The notes beneath the pieces are model-generated. The model made no database searches. It worked only from the letters and a program-made list of their open reading frames with translations, and was not told where the DNA came from. Positions 7,500 to 14,182 of a stretch of DNA of 15,522 nucleotides are shown piece by piece; position 1 is the stretch's first letter, and each line of letters opens with the position of its first letter. The stretch is taken from the NCBI GenBank assembly GCA_900318855.1, contig ONMG01000121.1, positions 1 through 15,522 of the forward strand, read 5' to 3'. This stretch comes from an uncultured Prevotella sp. (lineage in GTDB: Bacteria; Bacteroidota; Bacteroidia; Bacteroidales; Bacteroidaceae). Both the position numbers and the translations under genes were made by a program.

Positions 7500-7908
7500 T
7501 GGAGTTGTCGTTTTTCTTGATTTCCGCAATGAACTCATTATAGTCGCGGATGTAGTCGGCTTCCTCAAAAGGGTCGGAGGCCAGGACAAGGCATACGGCT
7601 CCCGACGAGAAGTCGGTGAGCGTGCGCCAGATGCCCGGACCCACATAGAGTCCCTGATAAGGGTGGTTGAGCAGATAGGATTGCTTCTCGTGCCCATTGT
7701 CGAGCGTAACGCAGAAGCTGCCTCCCGTGGCGATGATGAACTCCTCGCAGCGTCTGTGTGCGTGGCCTCCCCTGCATTCGCCTGCCGGCACGTCGTAGGT
7801 CCAGTAGACCCGGCTCACCGAAAAGGGAACATCCTGCCCGCCTTCCACTGTCGTAAGATTTCCTCGCGGGTCGGCTATCTTCTTTAAGTTGATTAATCTT
7901 GCTTTCAT
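7492..7908 (-). CDS. dTDP-4-keto-6-deoxyglucose 3,4-ketoisomerase (FdtA/QdtA/WxcM-like cupin)
   Basis: A small cupin that shifts the keto group of dTDP-4-keto-6-deoxyglucose from C4 to C3, the first committed step to dTDP-Fuc3NAc or dTDP-Qui3NAc. From Met6 of the open frame (MKARLINL, 138 residues) the catalytic histidines in RGGHAH fall at His49 and His51, the numbering I recall for characterised FdtA. That, with the family opening, is why I prefer this start over the ATG at 7923. Other motifs: DPRG (13-16), VYWTYDVP (34-41), GLYVGPGIW (86-94), LASDPFEEADYIRDY. Arg15 resembles FdtA, whereas Arg95 after GIW resembles QdtA rather than the His of FdtA. The C4 stereochemistry is therefore unclear, and no symbol is given. 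First gene of the cassette; no TAnnTTTG element is found in the gap upstream. Confidence 0.9.
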   Translation of the reverse strand: MKARLINLKKIADPRGNLTTVEGGQDVPFSVSRVYWTYDVPAGECRGGHAHRRCEEFIIATGGSFCVTLDNGHEKQSYLLNHPYQGLYVGPGIWRTLTDFSSGAVCLVLASDPFEEADYIRDYNEFIAEIKKNDNSNV

Positions 7909-8036
7909 TTCATTGAGTCTCATTTGTCATAACGTCCGGGTTGGAAGATTATTGTTATTTGGCCCACTTTTGTAGGGATGGCGGGCCGGTGCTGCAAGGG
8001 ATATTGCTGTGGCCGGCGCATTATTATGGAGGAAAG

Positions 8037-8067
8037 TTTGGAGTTCTCGGAAACTTTTGCTTAATTT
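8037..8067 (+). promoter_or_regulatory. Putative promoter of the repeat protein gene
   Basis: TTTG (8037-8040) and TTAATTTG (8060-8067, one mismatch to TAnnTTTG) are separated by 19 bases, the usual Bacteroidota -33/-7 spacing. They lie 25 bases upstream of the ATG at 8093, in the gap between the divergent sugar cassette and this gene. The gap holds no other feature that I can support. Confidence 0.42.
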
Positions 8068-8092
8068 GCCTCCAATTAAAGGCAGAGACATT

Positions 8093-8536
8093 ATGAAAAA
8101 GGGATTGATTATCTTTTTGCTGTGCTTGGTGAGCCTCATGGGCTTCGCGCAGAGCTATGAGAAATACAACAACTTTCTAGGCCGCAACGAGTACTTCGAC
8201 AGTCATGGGGTTATGACTGGCTATGCCAAGTATAACAGTTTCTTGAACCGCATGGAGTATTACGACAGCAAGGGGAAGTTGCTGTCGTACAAGAAGAATA
8301 ACGACTTCCTTAACCGCGAGGAGACCTTTGACAGCAAGGGAAAGTGTCAGGGATACGAGAAGGACAACAACTTCCTGAAGCAGCGCGAAGGCTTCGATGA
8401 GCACGGCAAGCGCGTGTACGTGAAGAAGTGGAACAACTTCATGAAGCGCTATGAAGTCTTCGACAATGCAGGCAAGCTGATGGGATACTATAAGTACAAT
8501 TCTTTCCTGAAGCGTTGGGAATACCATAATCAGTGA
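8093..8536 (+). CDS. Secreted protein of tandem 22-residue repeats, function unknown
   Basis: A 147-residue protein. MKKGLIIFLLCLVSLMGFAQ (1-20) is a clear signal peptide with likely cleavage near FA|QS, so the start is the ATG at 8093 and not the upstream in-frame ATG at 8009. Everything after residue 21 is five full repeats and one partial repeat of exactly 22 residues with no insertion or deletion. The approximate consensus is Y-x-K-x-N-[NSD]-F-[LM]-x-R-x-E-x-[FY]-D-x-x-G-K-x-x-G. The mature protein is very rich in Lys, Tyr, Asn and Phe and should be basic. The repeats recall YD-type or MORN-like beta-hairpin repeats, but they do not match either consensus well. The downstream transferase gene begins at or just after its stop codon. 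I do not recognise a named family. Confidence 0.8.
   Translation: MKKGLIIFLLCLVSLMGFAQSYEKYNNFLGRNEYFDSHGVMTGYAKYNSFLNRMEYYDSKGKLLSYKKNNDFLNREETFDSKGKCQGYEKDNNFLKQREGFDEHGKRVYVKKWNNFMKRYEVFDNAGKLMGYYKYNSFLKRWEYHNQ
8156..8533 (+). repeat. 66-bp coding tandem repeat, 5.7 copies
   Basis: Units start at 8156, 8222, 8288, 8354, 8420 and 8486 (the last one partial, 48 bases). Each encodes 22 residues. The most constant positions are N-x-F-[LM] at 5-8, Glu12, Asp15 (the partial last unit has His at this place), Gly18 and Lys19 (Val in unit 1). DNA identity between units is only partial, so this is an old, diverged array and not a recent slippage product. Confidence 0.85.
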
Positions 8537-8538
8537 GC

Positions 8539-10299
8539 ATGCAATTCGCATATCAGAGTCTTGCGAACATCGTGAGCAAGCAGCTGTGGCTGCGTTTTCT
8601 TTGGCGCCCCATTGCGGCCAACGGGCGTTTCTTCTCCTTTATGTATCTCTTAGGAGCCGTGTGTATCTGGACCGTGAACGCGTTCGGCAAGGTGCGCGGA
8701 ATGTTTGAGCTCTATGCCGAGCTCTATCTGTTGTGCGTATTGTTGTTGCTGTGTCCTCGGTGCGTGAGGCGCTGGGCAAGGGGCTTGCTGGCTGTGGTGC
8801 TCTATGTGCTGGCCGTGGTCGATCTGTTCTGTTATTCCCGTTTCGGCAGCGGCATCACCCCGATGCTGCTCACCGATGTCGTCAACACCAATGTGCGCGA
8901 AGCCACTGAGGCCTTGCAGTCGTTTGTCACCCTGCGCTCACTGTTGTCCCCCGTTCTGCTGGTGTTCTTAGTGGCAGGACTTCATCTGTGGTGGGTGTGG
9001 CGGAAGCCCCGGCTGCCCAGATGCCGCTTGAGCCAGCAGCTCTTGGGCGCTCTTAGCGGGGCTGCATTCCTGGCTTGCTCAGTCTCGAGCCTTACCAACT
9101 GGCGCTTTTTCGAATGGAACTTCTTTGAGGCCGACACCGAACTGGAGATGCAATACGGCTGGCAGCATGAGTACGTGACCGGGTTCTATCTGCCCGTCTA
9201 CCGCTTGATTCAGGCGGCGCGCAATGTGGAAGTCAATATGCGAAGCATCCGCGTGCTCGAGTCGAAGGCCGATGCTGTGAGCGTGGACTCATGCAGCTAC
9301 CGGTCACCGAATATCGTGCTCATCATCGGTGAGTCCTACAATCGTCGCCATGCACAGCTCTACGGTTATTTCCTGCCCACGACACCCTTACAGCAGAAGC
9401 TGGCTGCCGATTCTTCACTGGTGGCCTTCACCGATGTGATAGCCCCTTACAATCAGACCTCCGAGGTGTTCCGTCTGATGTTCTCGCTCTATGGCCAAGG
9501 CTGCAAACGCCGCTGGGAGGATTATCCGCTTTTCCCGCAGCTCTTCCGCAGGGCCGGCTACAATGTAGACTTCATCACCAATCAGTTTGTGATGAGTCCC
9601 CATCTCGATATTTGGGATTACAATGGCAGCACCATCCTCAACAGTCCGAAGCTCAGCCGCTCACAGTTTTCCCACCGCAACACCCGTTTCCGGCGCTACG
9701 ACCAGGGACTGCTTCACGACTACGATTCCTTGCAGCGCTATGACACGCGTTACAACCTCATCATCTTCCATCTGTTAGGTCAGCACTTCAACTATGCCGA
9801 CCGTTTCCCGTCCGCCTTTGCCCGCTTCCGGCCTAAGGACTACCGCCGTCCTGACCTCACACCTGCCGAGCTAAAGCTTCTGGCTGACTACGACAATGCC
9901 ACACTCTACAATGATTATGTGGTCAATGGGATTGTGAGTCGGTTTGCCGGACGCGACGCTGTGGTCATCTACGTGCCCGACCATGGAGAGCTGGTCTTCG
10001 ACGATAGCCGTACCTTTGGCCGTACCTTTGACATCAAGAATTGGAATGAGGCTCATCAGCAGTTGGAGGTGCCTTTCTGGATTTATGCCACACCCATCTA
10101 TCGGCACCGTCACCCAGAGGTGTGGCAGCAGGTGTGGAAGGCCAGAAAGCAGCCTTTCATGACCGATAATCTCGATCAGATGTTGCTTTATCTTGCCGGC
10201 ATCCGATGTGCCGATTACCGTCCTCAGGACAATCCGCTTGAGCCCGTCTACCGGCCGCGCAAGCGAATTGCCGAGGAAGGGTGGAGATACGACCGTTGA
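8539..10299 (+). CDS. EptA/CptA-like phosphoethanolamine transferase (sulfatase fold)
   Basis: An inner-membrane enzyme with about five N-terminal membrane segments (roughly 31-49, 58-73, 83-99, 135-154, 167-183) and a periplasmic alkaline-phosphatase/sulfatase-type domain. These enzymes move phosphoethanolamine from phosphatidylethanolamine to lipid A, core sugars or other envelope glycans. Metal and catalytic motifs: NIVLIIGESYNRRHAQLYGY (258-277) with Glu265 and nucleophile Ser266 in the place of the EptA threonine, FHLLGQH (410-416), and VPDHGE (479-484) with Asp481 and His482. It is 586 residues from the ATG at 8539, two bases after the repeat gene stop. A GTG at 8533 overlapping that stop as GTGA is an alternative that adds two residues. 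The acceptor cannot be told from sequence. It ends 6 bases from the convergent purT stop. Confidence 0.88.
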   Translation: MQFAYQSLANIVSKQLWLRFLWRPIAANGRFFSFMYLLGAVCIWTVNAFGKVRGMFELYAELYLLCVLLLLCPRCVRRWARGLLAVVLYVLAVVDLFCYSRFGSGITPMLLTDVVNTNVREATEALQSFVTLRSLLSPVLLVFLVAGLHLWWVWRKPRLPRCRLSQQLLGALSGAAFLACSVSSLTNWRFFEWNFFEADTELEMQYGWQHEYVTGFYLPVYRLIQAARNVEVNMRSIRVLESKADAVSVDSCSYRSPNIVLIIGESYNRRHAQLYGYFLPTTPLQQKLAADSSLVAFTDVIAPYNQTSEVFRLMFSLYGQGCKRRWEDYPLFPQLFRRAGYNVDFITNQFVMSPHLDIWDYNGSTILNSPKLSRSQFSHRNTRFRRYDQGLLHDYDSLQRYDTRYNLIIFHLLGQHFNYADRFPSAFARFRPKDYRRPDLTPAELKLLADYDNATLYNDYVVNGIVSRFAGRDAVVIYVPDHGELVFDDSRTFGRTFDIKNWNEAHQQLEVPFWIYATPIYRHRHPEVWQQVWKARKQPFMTDNLDQMLLYLAGIRCADYRPQDNPLEPVYRPRKRIAEEGWRYDR

Positions 10300-10305
10300 C
10301 GATGG

Positions 10306-11469
10306 TCAGTCGGTGATGACTGTAGCAGCGGCTTTCTTTGCCTTGTCGCGCAGGGCGTTGATGTCGGCGCCGATATCCCCATAGCAGAGCACCACACCCA
10401 TGCGGCGTCCCACGTGCTGGTCGGGCTTGCCGAAGATGCGCACTCGGGTGCGGTCCTGCTTCAGCGCCTCCTCAAGGTGGTATTCCGGCTCCTTGTCAGC
10501 GTCGTCCTTGGCAAGTATCACCGCACTGCACCCGTAATGCTCAAGGTGTATGGCCGGTATAGGCCATCCCATGACGGCGCGCAGATGAAGCTCGAACTCA
10601 CTCAGATTAGTGGTGTGGCCGAGTGTCACCATGCCCGTGTCGTGCGGCCGTGGGCTGAGTTCGGAGAAGATCACCTCGCCCTGCTTGGTGAGGAAGAACT
10701 CCACTCCCCAGATGCCATAGCCGGTGAGTGCGCGGGTCACTTCGTCGGCAATGTGCTCGGCCTCGCGCAGCGCCTTCTCCGAAATGGCATAGGGCTGCCA
10801 GCTCTCGCGGTAGTCACCATGCTTCTGCACATGCCCGACAGGCGGGCAGAAGAGGGTGGGACCGTGCTTCTGCGTCACCGTGAGAAGCGTGAACTCACTG
10901 TCGAAGTCGATGAACTCCTCGATGATGACCTCTCTAACGTCGCCGCGGCTTCCCTCCATGGCTTCATGGAAAGCAGCCTCAAGCTCATCGTCGTTGTGCA
11001 CATAGCTCTGTCCGTGCCCACTCGACGACATGAGGGGCTTCACCACGCAGGGGAAGCCGATGTCGTCGGCAGCCCGCTTGAACTCCTCGAACGTCCTGGC
11101 ATAGTGGTAACGGGCCGTGCGCAGCCCCAGCTCCTTGGCTGCAAGGTCGCGTATGGCGCGGCGGTTCATGGTGTAGTTGACGGCACGTGCCGACGGAACA
11201 ACTTGAATGCCTTCCTTCTCGAATTCCCAAAGCTTCTCGGTGCGGATGGCCTCAATCTCCGGCACGATGATGTCGGGGTGGTGCTTTCTGACGGCGGCCT
11301 CCAGAGCCTCGCCGTCGAGCATGGAGAACACCTCGCACTCATCAGCCACCTGCATGGCCGGTGCATGCTCGTAGCGGTCGCAGGCCACCACGTAGAGACC
11401 TGCCCGTTTGGCGGCAATCGTAAATTCCTTGCCCAGTTCGCCTGAGCCTAATAGCATTATCTTTTTCAT
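10306..11469 (-). CDS. purT: Formate-dependent phosphoribosylglycinamide formyltransferase 2
   Basis: An ATP-grasp enzyme that converts GAR to formyl-GAR with formate and ATP in purine synthesis, a folate-independent alternative to PurN. From the ATG at 11469 (MKKIMLLGSGELGKEF, matching the E. coli PurT N-terminal motif) it is 387 residues, close to the E. coli length of 392. Motifs: GSGELGKE (8-15), ACDRYEHAPAMQVAD (29-43), PEIEAIRTE (70-78), the ATP-grasp loop SSSGHGQS (148-155), IEEFIDFD, GVEFF, and the C-terminal ELSPRPHDTGMVTL with TTNLSEFELH. The longer open frame upstream has a non-homologous extension that runs into the sigma-4-like gene and was rejected. It lies 32 bases after that gene and is probably the last gene of the run. 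Confidence 0.96.
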   Translation of the reverse strand: MKKIMLLGSGELGKEFTIAAKRAGLYVVACDRYEHAPAMQVADECEVFSMLDGEALEAAVRKHHPDIIVPEIEAIRTEKLWEFEKEGIQVVPSARAVNYTMNRRAIRDLAAKELGLRTARYHYARTFEEFKRAADDIGFPCVVKPLMSSSGHGQSYVHNDDELEAAFHEAMEGSRGDVREVIIEEFIDFDSEFTLLTVTQKHGPTLFCPPVGHVQKHGDYRESWQPYAISEKALREAEHIADEVTRALTGYGIWGVEFFLTKQGEVIFSELSPRPHDTGMVTLGHTTNLSEFELHLRAVMGWPIPAIHLEHYGCSAVILAKDDADKEPEYHLEEALKQDRTRVRIFGKPDQHVGRRMGVVLCYGDIGADINALRDKAKKAAATVITD

Positions 11470-11501
11470 TGCTTGTAGCGTTATGTGATTGTGGTCGTGG
11501 T

Positions 11502-11819
11502 TCAGAGCCGCTTCCTCACAGCTTCGGGAAATGATTGCAGCATCATTTGCCATTCGGGAGTGACGGCAATGTGGCGGAGATCCTTCGTGATGATGTCGGC
11601 CACTTGCTGCCCGGTGAGCGAGTAGCGCCCGGCGATGTCGTTGAGGCTGCTGGCGGGCTGGCCGTTGATACCGTAGGCAGCCTCGATAATCGCCTTGTCG
11701 GCAGGTCCCAGCATCGTGAGGAGCAGGTTGATGTTGGCCCGGTCGCGCGGGGTTACGAGCAGGGCCGTGCGGCTGAGCAGCCGCAGGTAAGCGTCGACTT
11801 TCTTAGAGAGTGCGTCCAT
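11502..11819 (-). CDS. Small sigma-70 region 4-like helix-turn-helix protein
   Basis: About 105-108 residues. The middle and C-terminal part resembles sigma-70 region 4: a hydrophobic helix (LGPADKAIIEAAYGING), then LNDIAGRYSLTGQQVADIITKDLRHIA, which lines up with the E-I-A-x-x-x-x-L-T-x-x-x-V-x-x-I-x-x-x-A-L pattern of the -35-binding helix-turn-helix. No region 2 is present, so it cannot be a full sigma factor. The ATG at 11819 is chosen; an in-frame ATG at 11828 adds three residues. Either start overlaps the end of rfbB (stop at 11803), so it is translationally coupled to rfbB. It could be a transcription regulator, a sigma-4-like adaptor, or a protein that only shares the fold. Similarity is by eye only. 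Confidence 0.75.
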   Translation of the reverse strand: MDALSKKVDAYLRLLSRTALLVTPRDRANINLLLTMLGPADKAIIEAAYGINGQPASSLNDIAGRYSLTGQQVADIITKDLRHIAVTPEWQMMLQSFPEAVRKRL

Positions 11820-12972
11820 GGCGGTCATTTCCGTACATGATATCGTAGTACTTCTGGTAGTCGCCGCTGGTTACCTCCTGAATCCAGTCCTGGTGGTGCA
11901 GGTTCCAGCTGATGGTCTTCACGATGCCGTCGGCGAATTTGGTCTCCGGATACCAGCCCAGCTCCTGTTTGATCTTTGTGGGGTCGATGGCATAGCGCTG
12001 GTCGTGCCCGAGCCGGTCGGCCACGTGTTCAATGAGGTCTTCGTTAATCCAGCTGATGTCGATGTCGCCGTTTTCGTCCCTCACCTGCTTCTTGAGCACG
12101 TTTCTGAGCTGCTTGTCGGCGGCCATCATGTCATGGATGTTGTGAATGATGAGCTTCACGATGTCGATGTTCTTCATCTCGTTGTGACCGCCCACATTGT
12201 AGACCTCGCCTTGCTTTCCCTCGCGCACTACGAGGTCGATAGCCTTGCAGTGGTCTTCCACGTAGAGCCAGTCGCGCACATTGGTGCCTTGACCGTAGAC
12301 GGGGAGCTTCTTGCCCTCGAGGATGTTGTTGATGATGAGGGGGATGAGCTTCTCCGGAAAGTGGTAGGGACCGTAGTTGTTGGAGCAGCGCGTGATGCTC
12401 ACCGGCATGTGATAGGTGTCGCGGTAGGCCATCACGAAGAGGTCGGCACTGGTCTTCGAGGCGCTGTAGGGGCTGTGGGGGCAGAGTGGTGTGCGCTCGG
12501 TGAAGAAGCCCTCGGCACCCAGGGAGCCATAGACTTCATCGGTCGACACCTGGTGGAAGCGCTTGCCGGCTTTCCAAGTGGGGTAGCCCTGAGCATCCTT
12601 GCCCGTGACCCAGGCGCGACGGGCGGCATCAAGCAGGTTCTGTGTGCCTAAGATATTGACGCTCAGGAAGAGCTGCGGATCCTCAATGCTGCGGTCCACA
12701 TGACTCTCGGCTGCAAAGTTTACCACGTAGTCGATGTCGTATTCCTTGAAGAGGCGATCGGCCAGTTCGCGGTCACGAATGTCGCCTTTGACGAAGAGGC
12801 AGCGCTCGCCGTCGATATCGTCCTTGATGGTGCCGAGATTGCCGGCGTAGGTGAGTGCGTCGAGCACAATAATGCGGATGGGCTCGTTGACATACTTCTT
12901 ATGAAGCAGGTACTTAATAAAGTTGCTACCAATGAATCCTGCGGCACCGGTAACGAGATAAGTGTGTGTCAT
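11803..12972 (-). CDS. rfbB: dTDP-glucose 4,6-dehydratase
   Basis: An NAD-dependent short-chain dehydrogenase that makes dTDP-4-keto-6-deoxyglucose, the precursor of L-rhamnose and of 3-amino-3,6-dideoxy sugars. 389 residues. Motifs: TGAAGFIG (8-15) nucleotide-binding loop, DALTYAGN (38-45), FAAESHVDRS (86-95), STDEVYG (143-149) with the Thr-Asp-Glu catalytic triplet, PYSASK (168-173) with Tyr169 and Lys173, and SNNYGPYHFPEKLIPL. It is slightly longer than E. coli RfbB because of an insertion around 119-137, a pattern I recall from Bacteroidota homologues. No rfbA, rfbC or rfbD lies beside it. It may therefore feed the amino-sugar cassette at 5419-7908 as well as, or instead of, rhamnose synthesis. 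Confidence 0.96.
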   Translation of the reverse strand: MTHTYLVTGAAGFIGSNFIKYLLHKKYVNEPIRIIVLDALTYAGNLGTIKDDIDGERCLFVKGDIRDRELADRLFKEYDIDYVVNFAAESHVDRSIEDPQLFLSVNILGTQNLLDAARRAWVTGKDAQGYPTWKAGKRFHQVSTDEVYGSLGAEGFFTERTPLCPHSPYSASKTSADLFVMAYRDTYHMPVSITRCSNNYGPYHFPEKLIPLIINNILEGKKLPVYGQGTNVRDWLYVEDHCKAIDLVVREGKQGEVYNVGGHNEMKNIDIVKLIIHNIHDMMAADKQLRNVLKKQVRDENGDIDISWINEDLIEHVADRLGHDQRYAIDPTKIKQELGWYPETKFADGIVKTISWNLHHQDWIQEVTSGDYQKYYDIMYGNDRHGRTL

Positions 12973-12996
12973 ATGCTTGAATTTATTGTTTTTTCT

Positions 12997-13527
12997 CTAT
13001 AGAGAGGAAGTCGTGTCGGGCGCTGTGGCCTTCCTTCGTTCGCCCAGGGTGATGACCTCGCAGTCGCTGAAGCTGTCGCCGTCGATGGTCAGCCTTACGA
13101 GCGTGCGCTCCTTCTGCCAGCCCAGGATGCCTGCGGCGCCCGGATTGATGTGGAGCAGATGCAGCGTCTTGTCGTATTTAATCTTCAGTATGTGGGAGTG
13201 ACCACTGATGAAGAGCTGTGGCGGATTGGCCATAATCTGTCCGCGCACGCTGGCGTCGTAATTGCCGGGATAGCCTCCGATGTGCTTCATCAGCACCTCG
13301 ATATGCTCGCAGCGGAAGCGTAGCCGTTCGGGGTAGAAGCGGCGCAGGTCGGGGCCGTCGATATTGCCGTACACCGCCCTCAGCGGCCGGAAGTCAGCCA
13401 GCCGCTGAGCCACTTCAAGGGTGCCGATGTCGCCGGCATGCCATATCTCGTCGCACGGTTCGAAGTATTTCAGGTAGCGGTCGTCCCAGTAGCCGTGGGT
13501 GTCGCTGATGATGCCAATACGCTTCAC
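12997..13527 (-). CDS. YfcE/MJ0936-like metallophosphoesterase
   Basis: A 176-residue calcineurin-like phosphoesterase. Two-metal-site motifs are ISDTHG (7-12; Asp9, His11), HAGDIG (30-35; Asp33), YGNID (53-57; Asn55), His82, and ISGHSH (107-112; His110, His112), followed by NPGAAG. This is the pattern of YfcE-type phosphodiesterases with unknown natural substrate. The start is a GTG at 13527 that overlaps the upstream TGA stop as GTGA. The 96-residue extension in the longer open frame is Arg/His-rich and merely reads the kinase-like gene in another frame. A 20-residue tail after the fold appears dispensable. It lies 24 bases upstream of rfbB. Confidence 0.9.
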   Translation of the reverse strand: MKRIGIISDTHGYWDDRYLKYFEPCDEIWHAGDIGTLEVAQRLADFRPLRAVYGNIDGPDLRRFYPERLRFRCEHIEVLMKHIGGYPGNYDASVRGQIMANPPQLFISGHSHILKIKYDKTLHLLHINPGAAGILGWQKERTLVRLTIDGDSFSDCEVITLGERRKATAPDTTSSL

Positions 13528-14177
13528 TCCTTGCCTCCTTCCTGAGAGGCGCCGTCGGAGAGTGCCAGACGCCGTCGGATGTAGTCGGCAAGCACGTCGG
13601 CTGTGGCGTCGAGCCCAAGGATGCTGCTGTCGATGCAGAAGTCGTAGCTGGTGGCAGCCCCCCAGGTCTTGCCCGTGAAGAAGTTGTAATAGCCTGCGCG
13701 TTCCTCCTCGCCCTTGGTGATGTATTTGGTGGCAGTGGCCCTGTCGCAGCCTCTGCGCCGGCAGACGGCCTTGATGCGGGCTTCCATGCTGGCCGTGATA
13801 AACAGGTCTATGCATTCCTTGTGGTCGCGCAGCACATAGTCGGCCGTGCGGCCCACAAAGACGCAGTTGCCCTCGGCGGCGGCCTTGCGGATGGCGTCGC
13901 TTTGGAACTTGTAGAGGTTCTCCTGCGAGAAAGCCGGTTTATAGAATGTGGCGTCGCTCAGGAAAGGCAGGTGGGCGTGGAAGAGACTCTTGAGGTAGCT
14001 TTCCTTCTCGTCGTTCTGTTCGAAGAACTTCTCGCAGAAGCCACTCTCGCGGGCTGCCAGATTGAGGATTTCCTTGTCGTACAGCTTGCAGCCGAAGGTC
14101 TCGGCCAGTCGGGCGGCGATGATTCTGCCGCCTGAGCCTATCTGCCGGCCTACGTTAATGATGATATGCTTTCCCAT
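13524..14177 (-). CDS. Cytidylate kinase-like family protein
   Basis: A 217-residue P-loop protein of the Cytidylate_kin2 type, distinct from the canonical cmk at 4645. Its P-loop reads NVGRQIGSGGR (8-18), with Gly-Gly-Arg in place of the usual Gly-Lys-Ser/Thr. It also has the LYDKEIL segment (32-38), FVGRTADYVL (107-116), LFITASMEARI (125-135) and a basic RRRGCDR lid (140-146). The substrate of these proteins is not established; nucleotide or small-molecule phosphorylation is inferred from the fold. The gene lies 5 bases after the MATE gene stop, and its own stop overlaps the GTG of the phosphoesterase gene. Confidence 0.88.
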   Translation of the reverse strand: MGKHIIINVGRQIGSGGRIIAARLAETFGCKLYDKEILNLAARESGFCEKFFEQNDEKESYLKSLFHAHLPFLSDATFYKPAFSQENLYKFQSDAIRKAAAEGNCVFVGRTADYVLRDHKECIDLFITASMEARIKAVCRRRGCDRATATKYITKGEEERAGYYNFFTGKTWGAATSYDFCIDSSILGLDATADVLADYIRRRLALSDGASQEGGKE

Positions 14178-14182
14178 TATGG

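Noticed and set aside
8009..8092. Upstream ATG of the repeat protein frame
   Set aside because: It would place 28 residues before a clear signal peptide, and it lies before the putative promoter. The ATG at 8093 fits better.
10306..10322. Possible hairpin CAGTC/GACTG at the end of purT as a terminator
   Set aside because: Only five base pairs with no T tract on either strand. It is too weak to call.
10414..11445. Open frame of 343 codons on the plus strand opposite purT
   Set aside because: purT on the minus strand has full-length homology-type motifs. The antisense product has no recognisable motif and is typical of high-GC shadow frames.
11818..12651. Long open frame (277 codons) on the plus strand opposite rfbB
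   Set aside because: It is antisense to a gene with clear catalytic motifs. Its product is a low-complexity Val/His/Leu-rich chain produced by the codon bias of the true gene.
13528..13815. N-terminal extension of the metallophosphoesterase frame
   Set aside because: The extension is Arg/His/Gln-rich and reads the cytidylate kinase-like gene in another frame. The GTG at 13527 gives the normal family start with a 4-base overlap.
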